From Podospora bellae-mahoneyi (Eukaryota > Ascomycota > Sordariomycetes > Sordariales > Podosporaceae), in assembly GCF_035222275.1 (NCBI RefSeq), contig NC_085884.1, forward strand, positions 2,480,001-2,544,000: 64,000 bases of DNA. The letters are read 5' to 3'. Made by a program: the position numbers and the translations under genes. Of the stretch, positions 1 to 11,339 are shown one piece after another. The notes under the pieces were generated by a model. That model had not been told where the DNA came from and searched no databases. It was given only the letters and a program-made list of their open reading frames with translations. Each line of letters opens with the position of its first letter. Position 1 is the stretch's first letter.

Positions 1-1419
1 AGTCCACCACCGAAAACTCTATTCTGCAGAGTTGGATGACCGATCTGATGCACATCGTCGCAAAGTTTGGATCGAATCTCCTCCGAAGCCCATCGTCCAT
101 ATACAAGAACGTCCCATCACTATGCCCAAAGGGATCTTTCACATCGCATACTTATGGCCAAGGAGCCAGCTGACTTTGTGAGCTGAGGACAGACGAGTTC
201 GTTTGTGATATTCGTTTCAGTCCTGACGGCCAGCACCTCTACGATGTTCGGTGGTCAGGATGTAATGTGTGGGCACCGGATGTTCTCATCTCACCAGATG
301 TGATTGGTCATGAAACGCGTTGCATCTTGGATTCCTCACCTTCCGTCGACAGTACGAGGCAACAACAGCAACAGGATGCACACATTGCAGCTCTGGTATG
401 TGACGAGCACGAGTAGTTTTTCTGTGTTGGCCGCGATGACGGGTCGATCAACTGACCTGAAAGACGGCGCAGTGGTCAGGAAGGCATACAAGCACGGGAA
501 CACTTCTGAGGTTGTCGCGATTGAATGGTCGCGCTCCCGGCGATACATTGCCTCAGCTGATGACTCTAGCAAGGCCGTGGTGAAGAGGCTCAGGGTCAAG
601 GAGGATGGGAAATGGGCCGTGTTTCCGGTTTTTGACTTGCGGGTAGGGGATGTGGTGACACAGATGCTGTTCAACCGGGATGAAACTCTGTGGTTGATAA
701 GTACAGATTCGTCAGTCCGTGTATGGGATGTGAAGGCAAAGACTGAGGCGTGTAGGAGGCGATGGGAGTCCATGGTCGACCATAGGTGGTTGAACTATCC
801 TGCTACTTCGGCTCGTCTTATTCGGTTGACTGCAGAGGGAGTTTGCGTTCATGCTTGGGCTGACTTGACAAATGAAAAGGAACTGGAATATGAGATGCCG
901 GCTGTCAAGGACCGCAATGATGGCGAGAAAAAAGGCGATACTCCCGATTCACCGACCTCACAAACCCCATCCCATTCGACACTACAAACAACACCAACCC
1001 AGGTCCCACAAGAAATAATTACAGCAGTTTGGCAGCCCACCAACGCTCAGTACATTCTTTACCAAACTCGATCCTCCCACCCCACGAGAGACAGAGGCAA
1101 TGCCTTCTACCTCCTCCATATAAACAACGAGGTTTTCTCACGAACGAAACTGTCACTCCTCCTCGGCAGTCGAGTCCGTCACATTCTTGGATTTGTCCAG
1201 GACCACCTGGCGTTCATTGACTGTGACAGTTGGATCTGCACGGTAGCGGTTCTTCATTACCATCAGCTCACAGTAGGGGAAGCAGTGAAGCAGTATTTCT
1301 TTCTCCCTAGCGATTGGGTTCACTCTTCTCTTACGCTGCAGGTCATAAGTCGACGAGGGGTATTGCTTGTGGCGAGGAATGGTGAGGTGGCGGTTGTGAG
1401 GTATATGAAAGGGTTTTGA
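1..1419 (+). pseudogene. Decayed 3' part of a NACHT-WD40-type (NLR-like) gene
   Basis: This is the C-terminal WD40-repeat part of a fungal NLR-like protein; the N-terminal effector and NACHT parts would lie to the left of the window. Repeat-type motifs are visible: FSPDGQHLYDVR near 217, GRDDGSIN near 430, then WSRSRRYIASADDS and DSSVRVWDVKAK in the open frame from 304 to 1419. The motifs up to about 450 lie in a different frame from those after about 460, and that earlier frame carries an in-frame TAG near 412 and a TGA near 455. The copy is therefore broken, although the stretch after 460 is open to its stop at 1417-1419. In related fungal proteins these repeats form the sensor propeller used in non-self recognition. 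The ATG at 304 is probably not a real start. The family call rests on motif memory. Confidence 0.55.
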
Positions 1420-2051
1420 GGCATGATTGAGGACAGCATCGTGGCCGGAATGACCTTATATCTGGGATAAAATGGACAGTTGCTGAAAGTAACGTTGACG
1501 CGAGTCATGACAACTCTGTTTCCATCTCGTTCGGTAATAGTATCAAATATTCCAAGACTTTGCGGAATACCGGGCTCCTGCCTCTTATTGTCCAGAAGTG
1601 TGGTGCGGTGAGTTGTTCGAAGTTAGTGGTTCTCGTGGACGGACATCTGCGCTTCGAGAGATTGTCGCTTCAAAAGATCCTCGCTGAAAAGAATCACGTT
1701 TATCTTCTCCAGACGTGGAAACCCTTAGTGGACAGTTATCAACTGTCTTCATTCTGACATGCATGACCCCGCTCTTATTCCCAGATAGCTGACAGCCAAA
1801 CATCCAGATGCATCGATATTAAAAGCAGATGATCTATTGAACATGTCAGTTTCATGGACTGTGTGGCGCCGCAAACCGGACATCCTAATCCCGCCCGATA
1901 ATGCCGGCGTTGACATATCCCCTCACCGGCCTTGTGCCTGTTGCACTTCTCGCCCTTGGTTTCTCCTTCATCAACAACTTACCTTACCTCATACCTTCGG
2001 CGCGGCGATCTTCACCTTCATATCTCTCGTCCAACAACACAGACCAAAACA
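1420..2051. other. Intergenic stretch with no supported gene
   Basis: This stretch lies between the decayed WD40 gene and the SDR gene. Only short open frames without recognisable motifs are seen. The last 150 bases are pyrimidine-rich and probably include the SDR leader. Confidence 0.4.
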
Positions 2052-2943
2052 ATGGCCGAACGTTCAAATCTGACTTCAAGGGCTATCCCATCAATTACAC
2101 TCTGTTTTCCAAGCTCTCCAGCTCCGACACCGTCCGACTTGCACGATGCAAATGGCGATACAAACCTAGCCATCGAACGCTTCCGAGTCTCCGAAGTTGC
2201 AGTCGTAGCTGGCGGAGCAGGGGATTTAAGTGCTGCCTCCAGCAAAGCCCTTCTTGAACATGGACTTCAGGAACTAGCCATATTCGACGCCGCCACAGAA
2301 GATATAGCCAAGCCCGTCATCTTCCAGCTCAGTTCTGACTTCCCCTTTGCCAAGATCACATTCACCAAAGTCGATATCACTGATGCTGATGCTGTGGAGA
2401 AGGCAGTGGCCGCCGTTGTTCAGAACTCGGACCTATCACGATATTGGCCAACTTTGTCTGCATTGTGTGAGCGAGCATGCTATGCAGCACTCCATAGACT
2501 CGTGGAGACGAACTCTCGAGGTTAACACCACCGGGTCATTAATCATTGCTCAAGCCGTTGCCAAAACAATGGCAGAGGCCAAAACAGGGGGCAGCATTGC
2601 TCGGGTGGCGAGCATATTGGGCATTTGGGTGAACTTCCCACAGCTACAGGCTGGGTACAACGCTTCCAAGGCGGCTGTTATTATGATGAAGAATTCTTTG
2701 GCTGTGGAGTGGGATAGGTATGGGATTACGGTGAATACCATCAGCCCCGGCTATGTGAACACCATTCTCAACGAGGGAGAGGGACTTGATGAGGCGAAGA
2801 AGATTTGGCTAGCCAGGAACCCGATGGGGAGGATTGGCGAGCGGGAGGAGCTGTGTGGTGCTGTGGTTCCTCTTGCTCGTCGAGCGGGAAGCCACATCAC
2901 TGGGGCAGATATCGTTGTGGACGACGGTCAGTCTCTTCTGTGA
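2052..2943 (+). pseudogene. Short-chain dehydrogenase/reductase, frame-broken
   Basis: This is an NAD(P)-dependent reductase of the classical SDR family, closest in style to fungal sugar-alcohol dehydrogenases (Sou2, L-xylulose or D-arabinitol type). The start ATG at 2052 has a good context (AAAACAATGG). The nucleotide-binding segment reads VAVVAGGAGDLSAASSKALL, a weak form of TGxxxGxG. The downstream part has the NTTG motif and the catalytic YNASK (YxxxK), followed by the usual ISPGYVNT and a C-terminal TGADIVVDDGQ. Between about 2433 and 2475 the conserved segment (ILANFVCIV, then CEHAMQHS) moves through three frames, which no intron of normal size explains. I read two small indels. The rest is well preserved, so the break is recent or a sequencing error. 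Confidence 0.6.
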
Positions 2944-3253
2944 TCTCGCTTTGAAGTCCTTTGGTGTATGAAAAGTAAAAGGCCATCAAACAAATGAAGC
3001 TGGATTGTCAAATATGTACTCAACCTTTCCATAGAATTTGATGTTTCACTGTCGTCTCCAGACCAATTCCAAGCCCTGCAACTAATGCAGCAGGCCCAGT
3101 CGTCTGCCACGTGGCTACCCCGTGGCTACCCGGTGGCTCAAACTTGCCTACCACCTTCCTCCCCATGCTTACCTGCAGTGCCCCCACCGTACCACGCCAA
3201 GTGGCGTGATATGCCCAATCTCTGCCAATTGATATCATCAAACAAAGGAAAAC

Positions 3254-3360
3254 AGTCCCGTGGTCTAGTGGTTAAGATTTCGCTCTTATACCTTTAAGTC
3301 GTTTCACGGCTAACGGTCATGATCAATGCGGATACCCGGGTTCAAACCCCGGCGGGACTA
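3254..3360 (+). tRNA. tRNA-Ile (UAU) with intron
   Basis: The acceptor stem AGTCCCG/CGGGACT (3254-3260 with 3353-3359) is perfect, with discriminator A at 3360. The D arm is GTCT/AGAT. The T arm is CCGGG-TTCAAAC-CCCGG. The anticodon loop begins CTTATA, giving anticodon TAT at 3287-3289. An intron of about 35 nt (3291-3325) follows position 37. The anticodon stem TCGCT/TGCGG has one T:T mismatch at its loop end. Fungal tRNA-Ile(UAU) genes commonly have an intron here. The identity depends on the anticodon reading. Confidence 0.75.
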
Positions 3361-3695
3361 ATAGTTTTTGTCTTTCCTTTTGACAATGATTTTAGCCCCT
3401 ACATCATTGAGACATTGAGTAGCTAAAGCTAGAGTTTGCAAAGCCGGCAGTGAAGAGCAAGACCTCCAAGGGTGTATATATTATTATTATATTTTGAAGG
3501 CTCTGATATCAATAGCATTCGAGGCCTTGATCATCCTCTGTTGCAAGTCTCCATTACGTGTGCTGCGGCGTGACATCCTAAATAGACAACACCCAAACGC
3601 CGTCCCCAGATCCCAGCGATATCCCTTCTCACATAATCCCTTAGATTCATCTTCCAAGTTCCATGAAAAACTCGTGACTCCCCTGTGCTTCCCCC
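3361..3695. other. Spacer after tRNA-Ile
   Basis: A T-rich run directly after the tRNA (AGTTTTTGTC, 3363-3372) fits a Pol III terminator. The rest includes the probable 3' untranslated region of the convergent gene that ends at 3696. No other gene is seen. Confidence 0.4.
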
Positions 3696-4556
3696 CTAGT
3701 GATGGAAACCCCCGTGACGTCTATTCCTAGCCCTCTGCCTTTGCCTCTGCTTCTCCGCCGCCTTCAACGCCTCCTCATGGTAAAACGTCGCCCCCGTCGC
3801 GGCCGCAACCCGGGTGAAGTCCTGTCCCAACTCCCCCGTTGCTCCGCTCCCCCACCATTGAAAGAAGAACACTGGCTTCCCCCACCCGAAATTCCTCGCG
3901 TACGCCCAGGAGGCGACGATTTCCCGGCCTTGCTTGTCGTAACCGAGTGGTGTTTCCTCCCCCTTTTTACCCTTGGGTTGGACACCCCGTCCTGTGACCC
4001 TCACGAGGTAATACCCGCCCCCTGCCCCCATCCGAGGGGATTTCTCCCTGGTCATACCAGTACTGACAATAGGGTTTTCCCTCCTGCAGATTGTCCTTAT
4101 CTCTTGCGTCAAGGCATCCGCCTTAATCCATTCAAATAATTCGTCTCGGGTATTAATTCTCATCCGGAACTGGTAGATGTCCTGACTGGTCTGGGGCATG
4201 TCGATTGTTTCGTTGTGGGCGTTGGTACGGTGGAGGATGATTTGGTAGTTTTCCGCGCCTTGAGCAGGGGTGCTCGTCCATTTGACGTTGCCGATTTGGG
4301 TGGTTGTTGTCCAGCCTGACCTGCGGTGTTGATGCTTGTGGACGGAGACGAGGGCGGGGGAGTTGTCTTTTTTGTGGGCGGTGGTGTGGAGAGATAGACG
4401 GAGGGTGTCACGGACGGAGGAGTATTTGGAGAGGTAGTGAAGGGGGGCCTTGTAGTTGGAGCCGGTGATTTTGAGGCCGCGGCCGGCATTGCGGACGGCG
4501 AAGCGGTTGGGGAGGGAGTGAGGGCCGGGCACGTCGAGGGCGGGAGCGGGCTTCAT
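3696..4556 (-). CDS. Conserved-looking basic protein of unknown function
   Basis: This is a single-exon protein of 286 residues when started at the ATG at 4556 (context TCAAAATGAAG, after a low-complexity upstream frame). The frame stays open upstream to 4769, but that extension looks like leader sequence, so I chose the internal start. The protein is rich in Arg, Gln, Trp and Tyr. It has a glycine-rich patch (GAGGGYY) followed by aromatic stretches (WAYARNFGWG, VFFFQWWG) and a strongly basic tail (QRQRQRARNRR). No signal peptide or membrane segment is visible. Codon use in the wobble position fits a real gene. I do not recognise the family. The divergent tRNA-Thr lies about 740 bases upstream of its start. 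Confidence 0.55.
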   Translation of the reverse strand: MKPAPALDVPGPHSLPNRFAVRNAGRGLKITGSNYKAPLHYLSKYSSVRDTLRLSLHTTAHKKDNSPALVSVHKHQHRRSGWTTTTQIGNVKWTSTPAQGAENYQIILHRTNAHNETIDMPQTSQDIYQFRMRINTRDELFEWIKADALTQEIRTICRRENPIVSTGMTREKSPRMGAGGGYYLVRVTGRGVQPKGKKGEETPLGYDKQGREIVASWAYARNFGWGKPVFFFQWWGSGATGELGQDFTRVAAATGATFYHEEALKAAEKQRQRQRARNRRHGGFHH

Positions 4557-5293
4557 TTTGATACGGAGTTTTGGTGATTTTATGAGTGGTATATGTGGTG
4601 CTTGGACGGACTGGAGGTTCGAGGACTTCAAATAGGTCGGGGAGTTGAGACGGGACTTATATCCCATTCGCCATGCCCAGAAGAGGAAGCATGTTGGAAG
4701 TGGTTCGTGTGAGGTTTCATGCGCCCCACGGCGGAGCTCGGTCACCCAGAAGCGGCTGCAAGAGACCACAATGACACCGCCTGGGAACGACCACAGGAGG
4801 GCACTTTCATGAATGCGAGATCCAGTCCGCGGAGTGGGGTCTGAAGCCGGTGGTGGTCGGGGTGGGGCCGCCTTTCCGGGCCGGGTGGATCATGCTCCAA
4901 GAACTCAGCTGGGCCCAACAAGAACTTGAAACGGCAAAGCCACCATGGTCAATATGAGACCTAAGTTGAACCAGTCATTAGTTGACCAAAAGAAGATATC
5001 GCCAGGTTTGGATGATTACCGACTCTGTCGCTTCATCGCGCCAGGTGGTTGATGGCACATGCAAAGAGTGTGCACAGCAGAGTGAGGTGGTGAGCCAGTT
5101 GCATCTCCGAGTGTCGAGGTGTGTGTGCGCGTTGGAGAGCATGTAGGTGGAGCCATTTGTGACAGGTCTTCAGCAAATAGATGGGAAACCTCAAACCTGT
5201 GTTCGCAATCTTGAAAGGTCTACATTTGCTGAGAGGGGAAACCATGCTATCAAAATGTTCTCAAGTTCCAACACCAGCTGACATCTCAATTCA
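4557..5293. other. Upstream region between the unknown basic protein and tRNA-Thr
   Basis: This presumably holds the promoter of the minus-strand gene starting at 4556. Nothing specific is recognisable. Confidence 0.35.
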
Positions 5294-5382
5294 GCCCGTA
5301 TAGCTCAGTGGTAGAGCGCATCACTCGTAAGACATCTCGACTTGACATGATGAGGTCCGCGGTTCAATCCCGCGTGGGGGCA
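5294..5382 (+). tRNA. tRNA-Thr (CGU) with intron
   Basis: The D arm (AGCTCAGTGGTAGAGC), anticodon stem CATCA/TGATG and T arm GCGGTTCAATCCCGC are all well formed. The anticodon CGT is at 5326-5328. A short intron of about 17 nt (5330-5346) lies after position 37. The acceptor pairs GCCCGTA with TGGGGGC, which leaves a G:G mismatch at pair 5 and a T-G wobble at pair 6; a normal copy would read GCCCCCA. A TTTT run follows at 5395-5398. The gene is clear; whether it is fully functional is less so. Confidence 0.8.
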
Positions 5383-6962
5383 TAATTCTTACCTTTTGGT
5401 ATTTGAAGCCTATATAGTTAGGCGGAGAAACCTTTCCTCCGTCCGGTCACGTTTGTTTTACCTCCAAAATTCAAGTAAAAAGGCGTGGCGGAATAATATT
5501 TTTGAATCCGATCCTAACATGCGGATGGGACGTGCGCACGGAGCCGGGTCGGCCCGTATGGCCCGTGCATTACCGCCGAACTGTTGTGGATCAGCGACGG
5601 CACCCCTTCCAGAATACACCGGTGGCAGTCTTGTTGATACGAGGTTTTTGGTTCTCGAGTTAGCCACGGAAGACGGCAAGGCGAGTGGAGATGTCCTTAC
5701 AAAGCCTCCCGTTTCAACTTGTTAGTGCTGACATCTGGTGGATAAGCCGAGTCAGGATAGTGTAAACTTAGACTTCTCGATAGGCAGCACAAATGGCCAG
5801 TGAAGGCGGTAAAATATCTCTGTTAACCTTTTGGACTTCCCCAGGCCTTCGTGAGAGCGGCAATCAGTCGAAGAAAAGGCTCATGTCGCGTCTTATCGAT
5901 ACGCGCGTCAGATCGCATTGGGAAAATACTGGGTGCCTGAAATCCTTCTCCCAATGCGACAACGCACCCAGCCAATGACACCATCTTCTGGAACCAACAA
6001 CCAACAGACTGTCAGCTCACTGGCACTGCTTGGCTAACCCACTCAAATTCGGAACTTGCACGAGTAAATCTGTTTATCCTTATGATAGCAAGAAACTGTT
6101 GTTTTGGCGATGCAATGTTCACTGTTCGCGCCTAAACTCTCATGTGTCAAATGCGCCGGTGATGTCATCGATCCATTCCACCACAGGAGCTCCATCCCCA
6201 CGTTTGCGGGACTGCCCCGCTGTTGTTTATCAGCACGGCTGGCAGGTACACACTCCATTGGTTCATCTCTTTAAAGTAGAACAGCGAGCAATATTCTCTT
6301 GTGAATGAAACAGGCTGTTGGCATCGTTGGACTAGGTTCAGGGTCCAGGAGACGCCGTCTGTACGCCAGTGATGAGAACCGTTGACGAACACGCTGCTTT
6401 TCGAACGGCTTCAAAGCCGCTGTTTGGAACTGGTGTCCTAGCCTTCGCAGCTCAGCAACCAATCATGAAGAGTCTGACACTGTCCAACGCGGCTTGGAAA
6501 TCGGTACACCCCATGTCACCTCGCCCTCCTCGTACTAAACCCCGATCCCAGGTCCAACATGCCCCCAATCCTGCCCGGTTGGGAGAATTTTGAACTTTTT
6601 TGTCCTCCTTTTTGCCCGTTGCGATTTAACTCAACATTGGGCCGGACCATACCACGCCGTCCTCTGCGATCCAGCCTCGGCAGCGGCCGTCCTTATCCCT
6701 TGCAGACCACTCCAGTGCTGCCAGCAATTGCCAACTGCCGAATCCGTCACCCGCTTGAACGTCAGGTCGGTGTCTGCTCGATAACGCGACCAATCATCGA
6801 TCCATCGAACGCTCCTGTCGCCTCAATTCCACCATCCTCCAGGAATCTCACTCACCCATGAACTCTCTGGCGAACTCACTTTGAGAACAAATTCCTCAAC
6901 CTCCCAACCCCCCAGGGCTCACGACCCTCACCAGTGGCCCTCGGTGGCCCCCAATCCTCAAC
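5383..6962. other. 1.6 kb without a supported gene
   Basis: Only short open frames without recognisable features are present. From about 6560 the sequence becomes C-rich and pyrimidine-rich, as expected for the promoter and leader of the glycosyltransferase-like gene that starts at 6963. Confidence 0.4.
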
Positions 6963-8437
6963 ATGCTCATCTCCATGCCCAGTCCCCGCCAGCTCATCAC
7001 CATCCTCTCCGCCGCCCTCGCCAGTCTCCTCATCCTAAGCCTCATCATCCCCTCAAGCCGCGACACCGTCCGCGATCTCGTCCGCGAAAAGCTCCCCGGC
7101 GTCGACAACAAACCCTCCTCCAACAACGAAGAAAAGAGACCCAAATACAAACCCACACCAACATACACTCCTCCTCCAGTAAAAGAAAACTTCCCCCTCC
7201 TCGCGACATCCACCCCGCCCCCGATCCCGAAATGGAACGTTCCTCCCCCCGACCTGCACAAGGAATATGACCTCCCCGTCGCGCCCCCCCTCTTGATCGG
7301 ATTCACACGCACCTGGCCTCTGCTCCAACAAGCTGTGGTATCTTACATCACTGCCGGCTGGCCCCCAAGCCAGATCTATGTTGTTGAAAACACGGGGGTC
7401 CAACAGTCGAATGTCAGGGGTCAACTCTCGCTTCAAAACCCCTTTTACCTCAACCACGCCGCGTTGAAGAAACTGGGCGTCAACGTCGTCACCACTCCGA
7501 CACTTTTGTCTTTTGCCCAGATGCAGAATTTTTTCTTGAGTTTGACATACACCCACAAATGGCCTTACTACTTTTGGTCGCACATGGACGTCGTAGCCTA
7601 CGCCTATGAAGACGGGAAGCCCGGTCTGAGCGGGAAATACAACGAGAAGAACTACAAATCCCTGTACGAACTCGCTCTTGTTGCGCTGAAGGAAGCAAGA
7701 GAGAAGGATGATAGGTGGGGAATCAGGTTTTTTGCTTATGACCATCTCGCGCTGGTGAACCCAGCTGCGTTTGAGGATGTAGGAGGATGGGATACGCATA
7801 TCCCTTATTACATGACTGATTGTGATATGCACTCCAAGTTGATTATGAGGAACTGGACGCAGAAGGATGCCAAGGCGGGTATTATCACCGATGTGGCGAG
7901 CGCGCTGGCGGATTTGAGTGTTTTGTATAGACTGGAGGGGGGGCCGGAGCCGAGTTTTGTTGATCCAAATCCGCCTCCGCCGAAGAAGGAGGAAAAGGAG
8001 AAGAAGGGGAAGAGTAGGATTAAGAGGGTGGGTTATGGGGAGGATGGGGGGCCGTTGCCGGCGGATAGAGATAAGAGGGAGGAGGATCCGAATTGGAGGA
8101 AGTGGAGGAATTTGGTTATTACGGCTGATAAGCAGTTTCGTGAGTTTTTTTCTTTTCTTTTTGGTCTTGTGATGTTGGGATGGAAGACTGACTTGAGGTG
8201 AATCAAACAGAACATAAACATGGGGATAGGGAGAGGAATACTTGGCAACTTGGGCAGCAGGGTGGGAAGGGGGAGCCGTTTTATTATCCGGCCGTTGGGT
8301 TGGCAAAGTCGATTGAGCTGATGACGGAGACGGGGAGGGAGGTTTTCAGGCAGAAGTGGGGACATAGAGGGTGTGATTTGGTTTCGGGGGCTAAGTTGAA
8401 GTATGATGATGCTTGGATGGTGGAGAAGGATTGGTAA
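6963..8437 (+). CDS. Probable type II membrane glycosyltransferase (GT-A fold)
   Basis: Two exons, 6963-8139 and 8211-8437, give 467 residues. The intron (8140-8210) has GTGAGT and ACAG ends and restores frame into HKHGDRERNTWQL. Residues about 10-30 (ILSAALASLLILSLIIP) form a signal anchor, followed by a proline-rich stem (residues 45-95), so the catalytic part should face the Golgi lumen. The core has a nucleotide-sugar transferase look: LIGFTRTWPLL, YVVENTG, then WSHMDVVAYAYEDG and later YYMTDCDMHSKL, with HMD and DCD as candidate metal-binding acids. A lysine- and proline-rich insert (PPPPKKEEKEKKGK) lies near residue 340. I cannot assign a CAZy family or acceptor. The family call is an inference from fold-type motifs. 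Confidence 0.65.
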
Positions 8438-11339
8438 ATGGGTAAGGGAAGGGAGTTTTGGTTAGTGAATTTCAATGGTTCTACGAATACGGTGTTTTCT
8501 TGTATGATATATAGGTATGAGTAAGGGATGGATGTATATTTCGGTCTTGTAATACACAAATTATGTGAGATGGATGGGACTGATATCGATACCTCCCTGG
8601 ATGCGTTTCGCTAGGCTGGAGGTTGAAAAAACAATCAACGTGGGAGTTTCCAACATTGGGCAGAAAGACAAGTCCAAGTCAAGGCTGTTGTTCAATGTCT
8701 TGTTAAAGTCTAGAGACCCTCCACAGGCTACAAAGGTTACTGCAGTCTGTAGTTACCTACCATCAAGCCATGTCGACCCTTCCGCATTTACAGTGAGTGG
8801 TTTCATACAGACCAAAGGGAGTGTTCTTCTAGGGTTAGGTACCCCATATAAAGGTTTCAGTTCAAGCTTCCATAGCTAAGATTGAAGACTTCAAATACTC
8901 AGATCAACCGTGTGACTCATTCTATACTTGTGTTACCAAGATGTCTCGGTCTTGTCCGGGTTACACCAGTTTCCCCTGGTCATAATACGTGGCCGCGGCA
9001 TGGATAGGTACCTAGTCAAAACTTGAGGGAGAAGAAAAATGGCATATGTGGAAGTTGAATACACAGAACTATGGCCATGAACTAGACATAACACAGTCGA
9101 TACTTGGAGAAACCAAAGAAGGCGAGACGAAGTAATTTGGTTAGCCATCAGCGTTTGCGTATGGGGTTGTGGTGTGGCATGGTTGACACCAAAGGACTAT
9201 CAAGTCGAGCAGTTATATTTCTCAGTAGATGGTGAGGATACACGACGCTTAGCCACTCCTCACTACCTAGATCCCGTCTACTCTCGATATCACTCCATAT
9301 TTATAATGATGAAGATCATGACCACACAATGACCCCTCGCCACAACTGTCTCTCCACCGTTTATCCATGAACAGCACCGTTCACGATAACCTACCTTTCC
9401 TGACAGTCTCTACCCATACCCTCAAACCTCCAAGATCCCAGTGTCCCGATCATCGGACCCCCAATTCCCAAATCCAGGGTCCAAAGCGCGGGAGCATCAA
9501 GGGACCAAAAGTGACGTCATTGTTTTGTGCGATCAAGGCGGCGCGCCGGCACCAAAACCTTCTTGTGTATGCACCCCGCAATCTTGGTCAAGCTTGACAA
9601 GGCCCCTGGATTTTCCTTCTTTTACATAGAGATTTCAACTTTGACGGGTAGAGTTCGTCATTCTCATGCCATGGGTGATGCGGTGGTTATTGTTGGTTTT
9701 TGAGATGCGTCGTAAGCCTGGCAATCGGGAATCGCTAAATATTTTGAGTGTGGCGCATGTCCGGGCTGATGAAGAATCGCGGGGTAGTATTCCGGAGATC
9801 CGTGCAGATTGAGGTTGGGATTCTGGAATTGGCTATGAGGTTTTCGATAAAATAGACTCACCGCTGGGGAGGCGATTATTGCATCGCGGTGGGTTGCAGT
9901 AGGTGGGAATGATGGTGGTGGTTGTTAGAAGCTTATTTTAGGTGCGTCGATATTAGGCTTGCTGCAGGATATCTAGCTGAAGCTTTTGCTGCTGCAGACG
10001 GACGGATGGTCTGTGTGGTTCTGGGCTTGAGGAGAGCTGAATATGAGAGACATGGTCGCGGTGAGGATTGGGGAATCAATGACGAGATTGAATGCATCAT
10101 CTGATCCCAACTCCATGCTCTCGAGAGCAGTCGCAAGATATTTGCATGTGATGTTCTGGCGTCTTCTGAGATGGTGGGAAAGTTGTTGAGTATGCTGGGA
10201 TCAAGGTGGGGGGACCAGTGAGGGCAGGACAAACGGAGGGTGGGGTGAACAAAACGGAGAGGGTATTGAACTTGAGAAGCAATCGCTTATTAGCAAGAGT
10301 TCGAAGATGGCGATTAATCTGCACAGAATCGAAACTTGATAAACTTTCTTTGGTATCGATATTCTCCGCACTGCCCCAAGATAACATGCCTGACCAGGAG
10401 GAAGGCGCAGGGCCTCACTTACATGAGTTCAAGCTCACATAAGGTACGGATGTCCGCTTCAGGAAGGACGGCGGTTTTGCTACACGCGGCATGCAGGTGG
10501 CATCGCTGTGCTACTGCATGTCAACTCTAGCCAAGGAATTTCCACTAGATTGTCGCCATAATCGAGTCTGGCGGTCATCAAGCACATAGGCAAGAAAAGA
10601 ATGGAAGCTGTCAATGTCCCGCAGGCTCAGCCCTATGGCGTTGACAGCAAATAGCCACCACTTGGCCCGAGCTTTGCGCCCCGTCAATGTGGAAGACTCA
10701 GCTGTGAAACGGAGCTGGGGGCGGTCAACGCCCAACTGTCGTGGCAGACCAACATGGTGACCCGTGGACGACACAAGGAACAGCTCAGAGAATGGGATTC
10801 TAAAAGACAAGAAATCATGTTGTACAGCATGCGTGTCATCGAATCCGGACGAGGTCCCATCTGCCCCCAACTTCGGGTTTGGCAGCCGATACCCCAGGCG
10901 GACTTTTGGACACGGCTCAGCGTTGACCCGATCTCTGACGCCGTCATTATCGCCGGGGAACATCGTGGCAATTTTCCGCCATTTCAAATTATAATGGAAG
11001 GCGGGCCCGTCATGCCTGGTTCATGTACTGCGTACTGTTGTCTCATCTCAAACTATTTTTTTTTTAAACAGATGAACCTGTGGTAGTGCTAGGAATAGCA
11101 ACACCTTGCACGACAGTTCAACGTTGGGATTTAGTGTCGCGTCTTGACAGCCTGCTAACTATCGGCGATAACACATCGAATATTCAACACCACCATTGCC
11201 CATCGTCAGTTTTAGTGATCGCCCCGAGAGATCCTGGATCTTCAACGTCGACAAGGGGCCAAAAAAACCAGATCCGGGATACCAAGCCAGGGGGATTTCC
11301 AGCGCTGAGGTGCAGACTTTGCGTCATAGTTTGAGCTGT
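8438..11339. other. Gene-poor 2.9 kb
   Basis: Scattered short frames on both strands show no domain, signal peptide or convincing intron. The longest candidate, a minus-strand frame at 10511-10987, has no recognisable motif and sits in a region without coding bias. The 3' end of the glycosyltransferase-like transcript should lie in the first 150 bases. Confidence 0.4.

Noticed and set aside
7053-8306. Minus-strand open frame of 417 codons
   Set aside because: Antisense shadow of the glycosyltransferase-like gene, which has the signal anchor, motifs and a canonical intron.
10511-10987. Minus-strand open frame of 158 codons as a gene
   Set aside because: No domain, signal peptide, conserved-looking block or intron support; composition does not favour either strand.
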